From Bradyrhizobium sp. CCBAU 051011 (GTDB lineage Bacteria; Pseudomonadota; Alphaproteobacteria; Rhizobiales; Xanthobacteraceae): a DNA stretch of 64,000 bases. The stretch spans positions 6,118,501 through 6,182,500 of the forward strand of contig NZ_CP022222.1 of NCBI RefSeq assembly GCF_009930815.1, in the 5' to 3' direction. Below, one piece after another: positions 8,261-17,149 of this stretch (the stretch's first letter is position 1; every line of letters starts with the position of its first letter). The notes beneath the pieces are model-generated. The model was given only the letters and a program-made list of their open reading frames with translations. It was not told the DNA's origin and searched no databases. Both the position numbers and the translations under genes were made by a program.

Positions 8261-9855
8261 GTCGCGAACGCCTTTATCTGTTCGACACTACGCTGCGCGA
8301 CGGCGCGCAGACCAACGGCGTCGATTTCACGCTGCATGACAAGCAGATCATCGCGCAGATGCTCGATGAACTCGGCATCGACTATGTCGAGGGCGGCTAT
8401 CCCGGCGCCAACCCGACCGATACCGAATTTTTTGCCGAGAAGCCGAAGTTCGAACACGCCAAATTCACCGCCTTCGGCATGACGCGCCGTCCGGGCCGTT
8501 CGGCCTCGAACGATCCGGGTCTTGCGGGGCTGCTGGAAGCCAAGGCCGATGCGATCTGCTTCGTCGCGAAATCCTCCGCCTACCAGGTGCGGGTGGCACT
8601 CGAAACTACCAACGAGGAAAACCTCGCCTCGATCTGCGACAGCGTCAGCGCGGCCAAGGCCGCGGGCCGCGAGGTAATGGTTGATTGCGAGCACTTCTTC
8701 GACGGCTACAAGGAGAATAGTGATTTCGCGCTCGCATGCGCCAAGGCCGCCTATGATTCCGGGGCGCGCTGGGTGGTGCTGTGCGACACCAATGGCGGCA
8801 CCATGCCGCATGAGGTCGAGGCCATCGTAGGCCACGTCGTCAAGCAGATCCCGGGCAGCCATGTCGGCATCCACGCCCATAACGACACCGAGCAGGCGGT
8901 GGCCAACTCGCTGGCCGCGGTGCGCGCCGGCGCGCGGCAGATCCAGGGCTCGCTCAACGGGCTCGGCGAGCGCTGCGGCAACGCCAATCTCTGTTCGCTG
9001 ATCCCGACGCTGCGCTTGAAGAACGAATTCTCCGACGCCTTCGAGATCGGCGTCACGGACGAGAAGATGGCGACGCTGATGAAGGTGTCGCGGACGCTCG
9101 ATGACATGCTCAACCGCGCGCCGAACCGCCACGCGCCCTACGTCGGCGAGAGCGCTTTCGTGACCAAGACCGGCATTCATGCCTCGGCGGTCCTGAAGGA
9201 CCCGCAGACCTACGAGCACGTATCGCCCGAATCCGTCGGCAATCACCGCAAGGTGCTGGTGTCGGATCAGGCCGGCCGTTCCAACGTGATGGCCGAACTC
9301 GACCGCGCCGGCATTCCCTACGAGAAGACCGATCCGAAACTGGCGCGGCTGGTCGAGGAGCTGAAGGAGCGGGAAGCAGCGGGCTTTGCCTATGAATCCG
9401 CCGACGCTTCGTTCGACCTGCTGGCGCGGCGCACGCTCGGCCGGGTACCGGAATATTTCAAGGTCGAGCAGTTCGACGTCAATGTCGAGCAGCGCTACAA
9501 CGCCAACGGCCAGCGCGTCACGGTGGCGCTCGCCGTGGTCAAGGTCGATGTCGCCGGCGAACGGCTGATCTCGGCGGCGGAAGGCAACGGCCCCGTCAAC
9601 GCGCTCGACGTCGCGCTGCGCAAGGACCTCGGCAAGTACCAGAAATACATCGAGGGCCTGAAGCTGATCGACTACCGCGTGCGTATCCTCAATGGCGGTA
9701 CTGAAGCGGTGACGCGCGTCTTGATCGAGAGCGAAGACGAGAACGGCGAGAGCTGGACCACGGTCGGCGTCTCGCCCAATATCATCGACGCCTCGTTCCA
9801 GGCGCTGATGGATTCGGTGGTCTACAAGCTGGTGAAATCAGGCGCACCGGTGTGA
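8257..9855 (+). CDS. cimA: (R)-citramalate synthase
   Basis: Member of the isopropylmalate/homocitrate/citramalate synthase family that condenses pyruvate with acetyl-CoA, opening a threonine-independent route to 2-oxobutyrate and isoleucine. The 532-aa protein begins RLYLFDTTLRDGAQTNGVDF, containing the DTTLRDG catalytic motif. GIHAHNDTEQAVANS supplies the HxH metal ligands and GSLNGLGERCGNANL follows. The C-terminal 130 residues form the LeuA-type allosteric domain. The match is to the long citramalate synthase subgroup rather than LeuA. The ATG at 8257 overlaps the preceding stop by four bases; an upstream in-frame start at 8197 lies inside the GNAT gene and is unlikely. Confidence 0.92.
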   Translation: MSRERLYLFDTTLRDGAQTNGVDFTLHDKQIIAQMLDELGIDYVEGGYPGANPTDTEFFAEKPKFEHAKFTAFGMTRRPGRSASNDPGLAGLLEAKADAICFVAKSSAYQVRVALETTNEENLASICDSVSAAKAAGREVMVDCEHFFDGYKENSDFALACAKAAYDSGARWVVLCDTNGGTMPHEVEAIVGHVVKQIPGSHVGIHAHNDTEQAVANSLAAVRAGARQIQGSLNGLGERCGNANLCSLIPTLRLKNEFSDAFEIGVTDEKMATLMKVSRTLDDMLNRAPNRHAPYVGESAFVTKTGIHASAVLKDPQTYEHVSPESVGNHRKVLVSDQAGRSNVMAELDRAGIPYEKTDPKLARLVEELKEREAAGFAYESADASFDLLARRTLGRVPEYFKVEQFDVNVEQRYNANGQRVTVALAVVKVDVAGERLISAAEGNGPVNALDVALRKDLGKYQKYIEGLKLIDYRVRILNGGTEAVTRVLIESEDENGESWTTVGVSPNIIDASFQALMDSVVYKLVKSGAPV

Positions 9856-9865
9856 GCCAAAATGT

Positions 9866-9951
9866 GTAGCCCGGATGGAGCGCAGCGCCAATCCGGGATT
9901 CCGCACGTGGCTTGAGTGCCCCCGGATTTCGCTGCGCTCCATCCGGGCTAC
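9866..9951. repeat. Palindromic intergenic repeat, GTAGCCCGGATGG family, copy 1
   Basis: Starts GTAGCCCGGATGGAGCGCAG and ends with the inverse, CTGCGCTCCATCCGGGCTAC, so the RNA would fold into a long hairpin. Related copies lie at 41307-41426 and 50543-50628. Just after it, TTCGCAATGACGG resembles the arm of the second repeat family. Confidence 0.88.
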
Positions 9952-9991
9952 GGTTCGTTCGCAATGACGGGAAGAGAGCAGGGGATATTCG

Positions 9992-10369
9992 ATGATCGAC
10001 CACATCTCCGTCGGCGTAGCCGATCTCGAACGCGCCGCGCGTTTCTACGAAGCAACGCTGGCAGCCCTCGGCCTCACACGCCTTGTCACCCGTCCCGCCA
10101 CCATCGGCTTCGGCAAGACCTATCCCGAATTCTGGATCAACCTGCGCGCCGGCATGGCAAAGGTAGCGCCTGAGAGCGGCACGCACATCTGCCTTCGCGC
10201 CAAAACCACTGATGATGTCGATGGGTTTCATGCGGCCGCGCTGAAATCCGGCGGCCGCTCCGACGGCGCGCCGGGCCTGCGCCCGCATGATCGCGTGAAG
10301 TATTACGCGGCCTTCGTCATCGATCCCGACGGCAACCGCATCGAAGCGGTGACGTTTCCGGCCGAGTGA
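9992..10369 (+). CDS. VOC family (glyoxalase/bleomycin-resistance fold) protein
   Basis: A 125-aa single-domain vicinal-oxygen-chelate protein. It opens MIDHISVGVADLERAARFYE, with a putative metal-ligand His at position 4. It ends with the family's typical YAAFVIDPDGNRIEAV, where E is the usual metal ligand. Such proteins act as lyases, dioxygenases or binding proteins; the substrate cannot be inferred. It stands alone between a palindromic repeat and a convergent LOG-like gene. Confidence 0.87.
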   Translation: MIDHISVGVADLERAARFYEATLAALGLTRLVTRPATIGFGKTYPEFWINLRAGMAKVAPESGTHICLRAKTTDDVDGFHAAALKSGGRSDGAPGLRPHDRVKYYAAFVIDPDGNRIEAVTFPAE

Positions 10370-10380
10370 AAGTGTAACGA

Positions 10381-11010
10381 CTACAACTTCCGCGCCAGTT
10401 CCGGCGCCATCTCCTTGGCGCCTGCCGGAGTACGGGCGGCGGCGGCACGCAGCCGCGGCACGATGTCCTCGACCCGTTCAGCCTTGAGGAAATCGATATC
10501 CAGCGACGGACGGATGAATTCGGTTTCGCGCATATGCGCCAGCAGCGCGATCAGCGGCTCCCAGAAGCCGTCGATGTTGGCGAGCAGAACCGGCTTGGAG
10601 TGACGGCCGAGCTGCTGCCAAGTCATCTGCTCGACCAGTTCCTCCAGCGTACCGATGCCGCCGGGCAGTGCCACGAAGGCGTCGGAGTGTTCGAACATCA
10701 GCCGTTTGCGTTCGTGCATGTCGGGTGTGACGATCATCTCCTGCACGCGCCCCATCATATGTTCGCGCGACTTTAGAAATTCCGGAATGATGCCGGTGAC
10801 CAGTCCACCGTGATCCAGCGTGGATTTGGCGATCGCGCCCATCAGCCCGACTGATCCGCCGCCATAGACGAGGCGGATATTGTTCTCGGCGAACGCTTTT
10901 CCCAAGGCTTGGGCCGCTTCGACGAAGCGGTGGTTGGAGCCGGGGCCGGAGCCGCAATAGACACAGACGGTTTTGATTAGTTCGGTCTTGATTTGATCCA
11001 TGGAGATCAT
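10381..11010 (-). CDS. LOG-family (TIGR00730) nucleoside monophosphate phosphoribohydrolase
   Basis: Rossmann-fold protein of about 209 aa with the LOG/YgdH signature: VCVYCGSGPGSN at the N-terminus, LVYGGGSVGLMG, and the catalytic LPGGIGTLEEL. Characterised members hydrolyse the N-glycosidic bond of cytokinin riboside 5'-monophosphates or AMP; which applies here is unknown. I chose the ATG giving MISMDQIKTE (11010); the longer frame to 11082 adds 24 residues unlike the family, and an ATG at 11001 is also possible. Confidence 0.9.
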   Translation of the reverse strand: MISMDQIKTELIKTVCVYCGSGPGSNHRFVEAAQALGKAFAENNIRLVYGGGSVGLMGAIAKSTLDHGGLVTGIIPEFLKSREHMMGRVQEMIVTPDMHERKRLMFEHSDAFVALPGGIGTLEELVEQMTWQQLGRHSKPVLLANIDGFWEPLIALLAHMRETEFIRPSLDIDFLKAERVEDIVPRLRAAAARTPAGAKEMAPELARKL

Positions 11011-11213
11011 TTGGCACCGCACCCTGGAAAGCTCAAGTCTGGTTGATTTCGCTGATGCAGCAGAAATAGGCCCGAAATCCAACCAAACGGGGGAAAGATT
11101 TATCTTTCAAGGCTGTACGGGAGAGGTAAACGCTCTATATGACGACCATATGCAGACTACCGAAAACTCCCTGAAGGCGACCGGTGCGCCACCTTGCGTT
11201 GGGCGCGACGCCA

Positions 11214-13205
11214 ATGGCTGATCCTGATTCGCGCTCCGATGCCGTTGCTGCCGAGCCGGCCGGCGCTTCCCCTGACAAGGCGACCCTGATCGGGACGCTG
11301 GTGCATCTGTGGCCCTATATCTGGCCCGGCGACCGCGACGACCTGAAGATGCGCGTGGTCTGGTCGATGGTGCTGCTGCTGGCCGCAAAGCTCGCGACGC
11401 TGACGGTTCCGTTCACCTTCAAATGGGCGATCGATGCGCTCAACGGCATGGGCACCGCGCCGGTCGAACCGTCGAACTGGATGCTGTGGCTGATCGCCTC
11501 GCCCTTGCTGATGACCGCAAGCTACGGCGCGGTGCGCGTCCTGATGGCGGTGCTGACGCAGTTTCGCGACGGCATTTTCGCCCGCGTCGCCATGCATGCG
11601 GTGCGCAAGCTCGCCTACATCACCTTCGTTCACATGCACGAATTGTCGCTGCGCTTTCATCTGGAGCGCAAGACCGGCGGCCTGACGCGGGTGCTGGAGC
11701 GCGGCCGCACCGGCATCGAAGTGATCGTGCGGATGGTGATCCTGCAACTGATCCCGACCATCGTCGAGGTCTCGCTGTTGATGGCGGTGCTGCTGTGGCA
11801 GTTCGATTGGCGCTACGTGCTGGTCACCGCGATTACCGTCGTGATCTACATGTACTACACCTATATCGCGACCGAATGGCGGATAGAGATCCGCCGCAAG
11901 ATGAACGATTCCGACACCGAGGCGAACACCAAGGCGATCGACTCGCTGCTCAATTACGAGACGGTGAAATATTTCAGCGCCGAGACGCGTGAGGCCGAAC
12001 GCTACGACCGCTCGATGGAGCGCTACGAGCACAACAGCGTGAAGACCTATACCTCGCTGGCAGTGCTCAACACCGGGCAGGCGGTCATCTTCACCATCGG
12101 CCTCACCGCGACCATGCTGATGTGCGCGCTCGGCGTCCGCAACGGCACCAACACGGTCGGTGATTTCGTCATGATCAACGCCATGATGATCCAGCTCTAC
12201 CAGCCGCTGAACTTCATGGGCATGGTCTATCGCGAGATCAAGCAGGCGATCATCGACATCGAGAAGATGTTCAACGTGCTGTCGCGCAATCCCGAGATCA
12301 AGGACATCCCGGGCGCGGCGCCACTCGCGGTCAGCGCAGGCAGCGTGCGCTTCGACGATGTGCGCTTTGCCTACGATCCGGAGCGGCCGATCCTGAAAGG
12401 TCTGAGCTTCGAGGTACCCGCCGGCAAGACGGTGGCGATCGTCGGTCCCTCCGGTGCCGGCAAGTCGACGATTTCGCGGTTGCTGTTCCGCCTCTACGAC
12501 GTCTCCAGCGGCAAGATCCAGATCGACGGCCAGGACATCCGCAACGTCACGCAGGCGTCGCTCCGCGCCTCGATCGGCATGGTGCCGCAGGATACCGTGC
12601 TGTTCAACGACACCATCCGCTACAACATCCGCTACGGTCGCTGGGACGCCAGCGATGCCGAGGTCGAGCAGGCGGCGCAATTGGCGCAGATCGACAGCTT
12701 CATCCGCAACTCGCCGAAGGGCTACGAGACCCAGGTCGGCGAGCGCGGGCTGAAACTGTCAGGCGGCGAGAAGCAGCGCGTCGCGATCGCGCGCACGGTG
12801 CTGAAGGCGCCGCCGATCCTGGTGCTGGATGAGGCGACGTCGGCGCTCGACAGCCACACCGAGCACGAAATCCAGGAAGCGCTGGAGCGCGTCTCGCGTG
12901 GCCGCACCTCGCTGGTGATTGCGCACCGGCTTTCGACCATTGTCGGCGCCGACGAGATTATCGTGCTCGATCAAGGCCGGATTGCCGAGCGCGGCACCCA
13001 TGTCAGGCTTCTGGCCGCAGGCGGGCTTTATGCCAGCATGTGGAACAGGCAGCGCGAAGCCGAGGAGGCGCGGGAGAAGCTTGCGCAGATGGACGAGGGC
13101 AACGAAGCGCCGAACCGCGCGCCGCCGCCGGTCGATGATCCCCTCAGCGATCCGTCCAAGGACCCGCCCAAATCCAAAGATCCCTTGGCAACCGCCGCGG
13201 AATAA
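11214..13205 (+). CDS. Atm1-type ABC exporter, fused permease and ATPase
   Basis: Half-transporter of about 663 aa. An N-terminal six-helix domain (about residues 25-320) is followed by a nucleotide-binding domain. That domain has Walker A GPSGAGKST, Q-loop MVPQDTVLFNDT, signature LSGGEKQRV, Walker B ILVLDEATSALD and H-loop IAHRLSTI. The permease contains RVLERGRTGIEVI and INAMMIQLYQPLNFMGMVYR, typical of the Atm1/HMT1 (ABCB7-like) subgroup that exports glutathione-linked or Fe-S-related compounds. The C-terminus is a Pro/Lys/Asp-rich tail. The ATG at 11214 was chosen; a GTG at 11184 with an upstream GAAGG is a real alternative. The specific substrate is unknown. Confidence 0.92.
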   Translation: MADPDSRSDAVAAEPAGASPDKATLIGTLVHLWPYIWPGDRDDLKMRVVWSMVLLLAAKLATLTVPFTFKWAIDALNGMGTAPVEPSNWMLWLIASPLLMTASYGAVRVLMAVLTQFRDGIFARVAMHAVRKLAYITFVHMHELSLRFHLERKTGGLTRVLERGRTGIEVIVRMVILQLIPTIVEVSLLMAVLLWQFDWRYVLVTAITVVIYMYYTYIATEWRIEIRRKMNDSDTEANTKAIDSLLNYETVKYFSAETREAERYDRSMERYEHNSVKTYTSLAVLNTGQAVIFTIGLTATMLMCALGVRNGTNTVGDFVMINAMMIQLYQPLNFMGMVYREIKQAIIDIEKMFNVLSRNPEIKDIPGAAPLAVSAGSVRFDDVRFAYDPERPILKGLSFEVPAGKTVAIVGPSGAGKSTISRLLFRLYDVSSGKIQIDGQDIRNVTQASLRASIGMVPQDTVLFNDTIRYNIRYGRWDASDAEVEQAAQLAQIDSFIRNSPKGYETQVGERGLKLSGGEKQRVAIARTVLKAPPILVLDEATSALDSHTEHEIQEALERVSRGRTSLVIAHRLSTIVGADEIIVLDQGRIAERGTHVRLLAAGGLYASMWNRQREAEEAREKLAQMDEGNEAPNRAPPPVDDPLSDPSKDPPKSKDPLATAAE

Positions 13206-13259
13206 TCCAAATACGGCGCTAGTTCCCAAGGGAAGTCGGCCACATAACAGCGAGCCCTA

Positions 13260-13958
13260 ATGTCGATTGCGAATTCTATCCGCGCGCAGATCCCGCCAAT
13301 CCATTCCGAGGGCTATCCCTTCATCGGCGCCTTTGCGCTGGCCAGCCTGATCCTGTTCTGGATCTGGACGCCGCTCGGCTGGATCGGCACCGGCCTGACC
13401 GTCTGGTGCGCGCTGTTCTTCCGCGATCCCGTCCGCGTCACGCCGGTGCGCGACGGCATCGTGGTGTCGCCGGCCGACGGCCGCGTCTCGATGGTGGCGC
13501 AAGTGCTGCCGCCCGCCGAACTCGGGCTCGGCGACCGGCCGCTGCCGCGCATCTCGATCTTCATGAGCGTGTTCAACTGCCACGTGAATCGCAGCCCGGT
13601 GGCGGGCCGCATCGACCGCATCGCCTACCGGCCCGGCACCTTCATCAACGCCGAGCTCGACAAGGCCAGCGAAGACAATGAGCGCAACTCGCTGGTGATC
13701 TCGACCACCAACGGCCGGATCGGCGTGGTGCAGATCGCCGGTCTGGTGGCGCGACGGATTGTCTCATTCGTGCGGGAAGGCCAGTCGATCGGCGCCGGTG
13801 AACGGTTCGGCCTGATCCGCTTCGGCTCGCGCCTGGACGTCTATCTGCCGGAAGGCACGCGGTCGCTGGTTTCCGAGGGCCAGACCGCGGTTGCCGGCGA
13901 GACGATTCTGGCGGATTTCGGCTCCAGCGAGCAGGGGCGGACATTTCGCGCCGATTAA
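13260..13958 (+). CDS. psd: Phosphatidylserine decarboxylase proenzyme
   Basis: Converts phosphatidylserine to phosphatidylethanolamine at the inner membrane. The 232-aa short-form protein has an N-terminal hydrophobic stretch (residues 20-50), [24 protein letters not shown] (H108) and the self-cleavage site RFGSRLD near residues 188-193. There G189-S190 is cut to form the pyruvoyl group. The length and FGSR site match the short psd family of alphaproteobacteria. The next gene, pssA, makes its substrate, a standard psd-pssA pair. Confidence 0.95.
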   Translation: MSIANSIRAQIPPIHSEGYPFIGAFALASLILFWIWTPLGWIGTGLTVWCALFFRDPVRVTPVRDGIVVSPADGRVSMVAQVLPPAELGLGDRPLPRISIFMSVFNCHVNRSPVAGRIDRIAYRPGTFINAELDKASEDNERNSLVISTTNGRIGVVQIAGLVARRIVSFVREGQSIGAGERFGLIRFGSRLDVYLPEGTRSLVSEGQTAVAGETILADFGSSEQGRTFRAD

Positions 13959-14033
13959 CCCTCTGAACGGGTGATTTTGCCGCTCGGCCCCCCAATGGCG
14001 AACCGGGTGGGCGCTTGCTATATAATAGCTGGC

Positions 14034-14921
14034 ATGCTGATCCCGGACCCCAAAGACCCTGAACTGCGCCGCCGCCGGTTTCGCCCGATCCCGGTGCGAA
14101 TGCTGGTGCCCAATGTCATCACCCTGCTGGCGATCTGCGCCGGCCTGACGGCGATCCGTCTGTCGATCGAGGGGCGGATGGAGCTTGCGGTTGCCGCGAT
14201 CGTGTTCGCGGCCGTGCTCGATGGCGTCGACGGGCGCATCGCCCGCATGATCAAGGGCCAGTCGAAATTCGGCGCCGAACTCGACAGCCTGGCCGATTTC
14301 GTCAATTTCGGCGTCGCGCCCGGCCTGATGCTGTATTTTTGGCAGCTACAGGAATTGAACAATGGCGGCTGGATCGCAGCGATGGTGTTTGCGATCGCAG
14401 GCGGCCTGCGCCTGGCGCGCTTCAACGCCAGTATCGACGATCCGAACAAGCCTGCCTTTGCGGCGAACTATTTCACTGGCGTGCCGGCGCCGGCCGGTGC
14501 GATCCTGGCGATGCTGCCGTTCTATCTGGCGTTTCTCGGCGTCTCGAAACCGCCGGCCACGCTGACCGCGGCCTATACGCTCCTCATCGGATTCCTGATG
14601 GTGTCGCGGCTGCCGGTCTTTTCCGGCAAGACGGTGAAAATGCGGGTGCCGCCGGAAATGGTGCTGCCGGTCTTCGTCTCCGTCGTGTTCTTCGTCGCAC
14701 TGCTGATCGGCTATCCCTGGCACATCCTGTCGATCGGCTCGGTGCTCTACCTGCTGAGCCTGCCCTGGGGCTGGAAGTCCTATCGCGACCATGAGCGTAA
14801 CGCCGCCGCGGCGCTGCAGCCGGCTGCGACGGCAGAAGCCGCCGCGCCGTCATCTTCCGCAGCGCCGTTTTCGCCGGCCCCTGGCGATAGCGAGGAAGAA
14901 CGGCCGGCGCGGTTGAACTGA
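14034..14921 (+). CDS. pssA: CDP-diacylglycerol--serine O-phosphatidyltransferase
   Basis: Makes phosphatidylserine from CDP-diacylglycerol and serine. The 295-aa protein has the CDP-alcohol phosphotransferase motif, seen as DGVDGRIARM, then GAELDSLAD, which matches D-G-x2-A-R-x8-G-x3-D-x3-D. It has about eight membrane helices and an Ala/Pro-rich cytoplasmic tail. I start at the ATG giving MLIPDPKDPELRRRRF; the longer frame from 13971 adds residues unlike the family. It lies 75 bases after psd on the same strand. TATAAT occurs eight bases before the ATG, but no matching -35 is visible. Confidence 0.94.
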   Translation: MLIPDPKDPELRRRRFRPIPVRMLVPNVITLLAICAGLTAIRLSIEGRMELAVAAIVFAAVLDGVDGRIARMIKGQSKFGAELDSLADFVNFGVAPGLMLYFWQLQELNNGGWIAAMVFAIAGGLRLARFNASIDDPNKPAFAANYFTGVPAPAGAILAMLPFYLAFLGVSKPPATLTAAYTLLIGFLMVSRLPVFSGKTVKMRVPPEMVLPVFVSVVFFVALLIGYPWHILSIGSVLYLLSLPWGWKSYRDHERNAAAALQPAATAEAAAPSSSAAPFSPAPGDSEEERPARLN

Positions 14922-14956
14922 GCGCGCCCGCAACCTGATTATCTGCCATGAGCCAA

Positions 14957-14987
14957 AGCCGAGTTGGGTTCACGCCCAATCTCGGCT
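14957..14987 (+). terminator. Hairpin after pssA
   Basis: AGCCGAG-TTGGG pairs with CCCAA-TCTCGGCT around a six-base loop, with one bulged base, 36 bases after the pssA stop. No U-tract follows, so it is a probable but atypical transcript end. Confidence 0.45.
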
Positions 14988-15045
14988 ATAGGGCTTGATG
15001 GCATACGGCCTGAAAGAGCCGGGCCGAATAATCAGGAGAGACGCC

Positions 15046-15765
15046 GTGAATAAAGCCGTTACCGCCCCGCTGCCTGCTTCCGTCCTTGAGGCGTTGGCGC
15101 GCTATGACACGCCGACGATCTGCAATGCGATGGAGATCGTGGCGCCGGAGCGCCGCCTGATCGGCTACACCACCAAGCCGCTGGTCTGCCCGTTTCCCGA
15201 TCTGCCGCCGATGGTCGGCTATGCCCGCACGGTCACGATCCGCTCGGTGCTCAAATCCACGCTTCCCGCCGACGAGCAGGCCCGCCGCCGCATCGCCTAT
15301 TACGAATATGTCGGCACCGGCTTCGGTCCGCGCATCACCGTGATCCAGGATATCGACGGCGCCGATGTCGGCTATGGCGCGTTCTGGGGCGAGGTGCAGA
15401 GCAATGTGCACAAGGCGCTCGGCTGCCTCGGTGTCATCACCGACGGTTCGATCCGCGACATCCCGCAATGGGCGCCGGGCTTCCAGGCGCTGGCCGGCTC
15501 GGTCGGACCGTCGCATGCCTGGGTCCATGCCGAACATTGGGGCGGCGAAGTGCGTGTCGCCGGCATGACCGTGCATTCCGATGACCTCATCCACGCCGAC
15601 CAGCACGGCGCCATCGTGATCCCTGTCGACATCGCGGCGAAGATTCCGGAAGCCGCCGAACTCTGCGGCCGGCGCGAAACACCGATCCTGGATATCGCGC
15701 GCAGCCCGGACTTCACGCTGGAAAAGCTGAAAGAGGCGCTGAAGCGCTCGGCGGAGATCCACTGA
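15046..15765 (+). CDS. RraA-like (HMG/CHA aldolase superfamily) protein
   Basis: Protein of about 239 aa from the RraA/dimethylmenaquinone-methyltransferase-like superfamily. Members include class II aldolases for 4-hydroxy-4-methyl-2-oxoglutarate and 4-carboxy-4-hydroxy-2-oxoadipate, as well as RNase E inhibitors. The catalytic-type block GCLGVITDGSIRDI carries the D-G-x-x-R-D core, and VHSDDLIHADQHGAIVIP is the usual C-terminal block. The GTG at 15046 is chosen because AGGAGA lies six bases upstream; an earlier frame to 14995 lacks a ribosome site. It is followed after 39 bases by a Bug-type binding protein, which favours a catabolic role in organic acid use over RNase regulation. Confidence 0.87.
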   Translation: MNKAVTAPLPASVLEALARYDTPTICNAMEIVAPERRLIGYTTKPLVCPFPDLPPMVGYARTVTIRSVLKSTLPADEQARRRIAYYEYVGTGFGPRITVIQDIDGADVGYGAFWGEVQSNVHKALGCLGVITDGSIRDIPQWAPGFQALAGSVGPSHAWVHAEHWGGEVRVAGMTVHSDDLIHADQHGAIVIPVDIAAKIPEAAELCGRRETPILDIARSPDFTLEKLKEALKRSAEIH

Positions 15766-15804
15766 CGAAAAGCCGGATCTAACAAACAGACGAGGGGAAG
15801 CGTG

Positions 15805-16773
15805 ATGAGAGGGTTCTGGGCGGCGCTGTCGTTGTTGATCCTCTCAGGCGTGGCAGCCGCGCACGCACAGACCTATCCCTCGCGTCCGATCACCCTGATC
15901 GTGCCGTTCCCGCCGGGCGGATCGACCGATACCGCGGCCCGGATCATGGCCGAGCGGATGCGCGCAACGCTCGGGCAATCCGTCGTGATCGAAAATGTCG
16001 GCGGCGCCGGCGGCAGCATCGGCGTCGGCCGCGTCGCGCGTGCGGCGCCTGACGGCTATACCTTCGACATCGGTCAGTGGGACACCCATGTCGGCAGCAT
16101 CATCTACAAGCTGGACTACGACCTCGAAAAGGACTTTGAGCCGATCGCGCTGGTCTCGAACAATCCGCAGCTCATGGTCGCCAAGAAGGACCTGCCGGCC
16201 AACACGCTCGGCGAACTCGTGGCGTGGATGAAGGAAAATCCCGGCAAGATCAATTTCGTCAACCAGAATGCGGCGGCGAACGTCACCGGCGTGTTGTTCG
16301 AGAACCTGACCAAGCAGAAGGTGCAGTTCATTCCCTATCGCGGCGCAGGGCCTGCGATGACCGATCTGGTCTCGGGCACGGTGGACTTGCTGGTGGTGCA
16401 GGGCGCGGTGGCGCTGCCGCAAATCCGCGCCGGCAAGATCAAGGCGCTCGCCAATCTCTCAGCCACACGCTCGGCCTCGATGCCGGATATTCCCACCGCG
16501 GACGAGAGTGGCGTGCCCGGCCTCTATATGTCCGGCTGGTTCGGCTTCTGGGCGCCAAAGGGCACGCCGAAGGAGATCATCGCAAAACTCAACGCGGCGA
16601 CGGTGGAGGCGCTGGCCGACCCCGCGATCCAGAAGCGCTTTTCGGAACTGGGCCTCGATGTCGCGCCGCGCGCCCAGCAGACCCCGGAAGGCTTGGCCGC
16701 CTTCCAGAAGGTCGAGATCGAAAAATGGTGGCCGATCATCAAGGCCGCCGGCATCGGCACGCAGGCGCAGTAG
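15805..16773 (+). CDS. Bug-family tripartite tricarboxylate transporter binding protein
   Basis: Periplasmic receptor of about 322 aa in the TctC/Bug family, which bind carboxylated or aromatic acids. A Sec signal peptide ends at AAAHAQ, followed by the family hallmark TYPSRPITLIVPFPPGGSTD. Then come ENVGGAGGSIGVGRVARAAP and DGYTFDIG. The start is a GTGATG pair after GAGGGGAAG; ATG 15805 is chosen. No TctA/TctB membrane genes are in the window, as is common for Bug proteins. It probably forms an operon with the RraA-like gene upstream. Confidence 0.9.
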   Translation: MRGFWAALSLLILSGVAAAHAQTYPSRPITLIVPFPPGGSTDTAARIMAERMRATLGQSVVIENVGGAGGSIGVGRVARAAPDGYTFDIGQWDTHVGSIIYKLDYDLEKDFEPIALVSNNPQLMVAKKDLPANTLGELVAWMKENPGKINFVNQNAAANVTGVLFENLTKQKVQFIPYRGAGPAMTDLVSGTVDLLVVQGAVALPQIRAGKIKALANLSATRSASMPDIPTADESGVPGLYMSGWFGFWAPKGTPKEIIAKLNAATVEALADPAIQKRFSELGLDVAPRAQQTPEGLAAFQKVEIEKWWPIIKAAGIGTQAQ

Positions 16774-17149
16774 GCGCTTGCCGCCAGGGCAACCGCGTCA
16801 TTGCGAGCGAAGCGACTTGTCCGCCGTAGCTCGAAGAGCCAAGGCGGAAGCAATCCATAGCGCGGCATAACGGATAGATGGATTGCTTCGTCGCTTCAGC
16901 GCAAAATTGCTCTGCAATTTTGTCGCGAGCTCCTCGCAATGACGGCGCGGAGAGAGACTGGCCGGCGCAAGATGGTTAGCGAATCCTTGCCACCGCCGGT
17001 CGCAGGCCCCGCAATTTTACGATCCCTGTTCGAGTTTAACCTTTACGGCTCTTTAATTGCGCCGACGTAGGGTTCCTCTTGCGCTGCTCCGGATGGAGCG
17101 CGCGACCGGTCAGGATGGCCGGCACTTCGCGTAGGCGTTGGAGTTCAGA
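16774..17149. other. Intergenic region holding a palindromic repeat, upstream of motA
   Basis: About 375 bases. The first half is the GTCATTGCGAG-family repeat (listed separately). The rest precedes motA and should contain its promoter; GTTTAACCTTTACGG and CTCTTTAATTGC are AT-rich blocks, but no clear consensus promoter is seen. Confidence 0.6.
16797..16943. repeat. Palindromic repeat, GTCATTGCGAGCGAAGCG family, copy 1
   Basis: Begins GTCATTGCGAGCGAAGCGA and ends CTCGCAATGAC, with GCAATCCATAG and TATGGATTGC-like inner arms and an extra AAAATTGCTCTGCAATTTT palindrome in the middle. A shorter sister copy lies at 41000-41081, and a half copy (GTCATCGCGAGCGAAGCG) near 50516. Confidence 0.88.

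Noticed and set aside
14021..14026. TATAAT eight bases before pssA as a promoter giving a leaderless transcript
   Set aside because: No -35 sequence at the right spacing, and pssA sits close behind psd in the usual operon.
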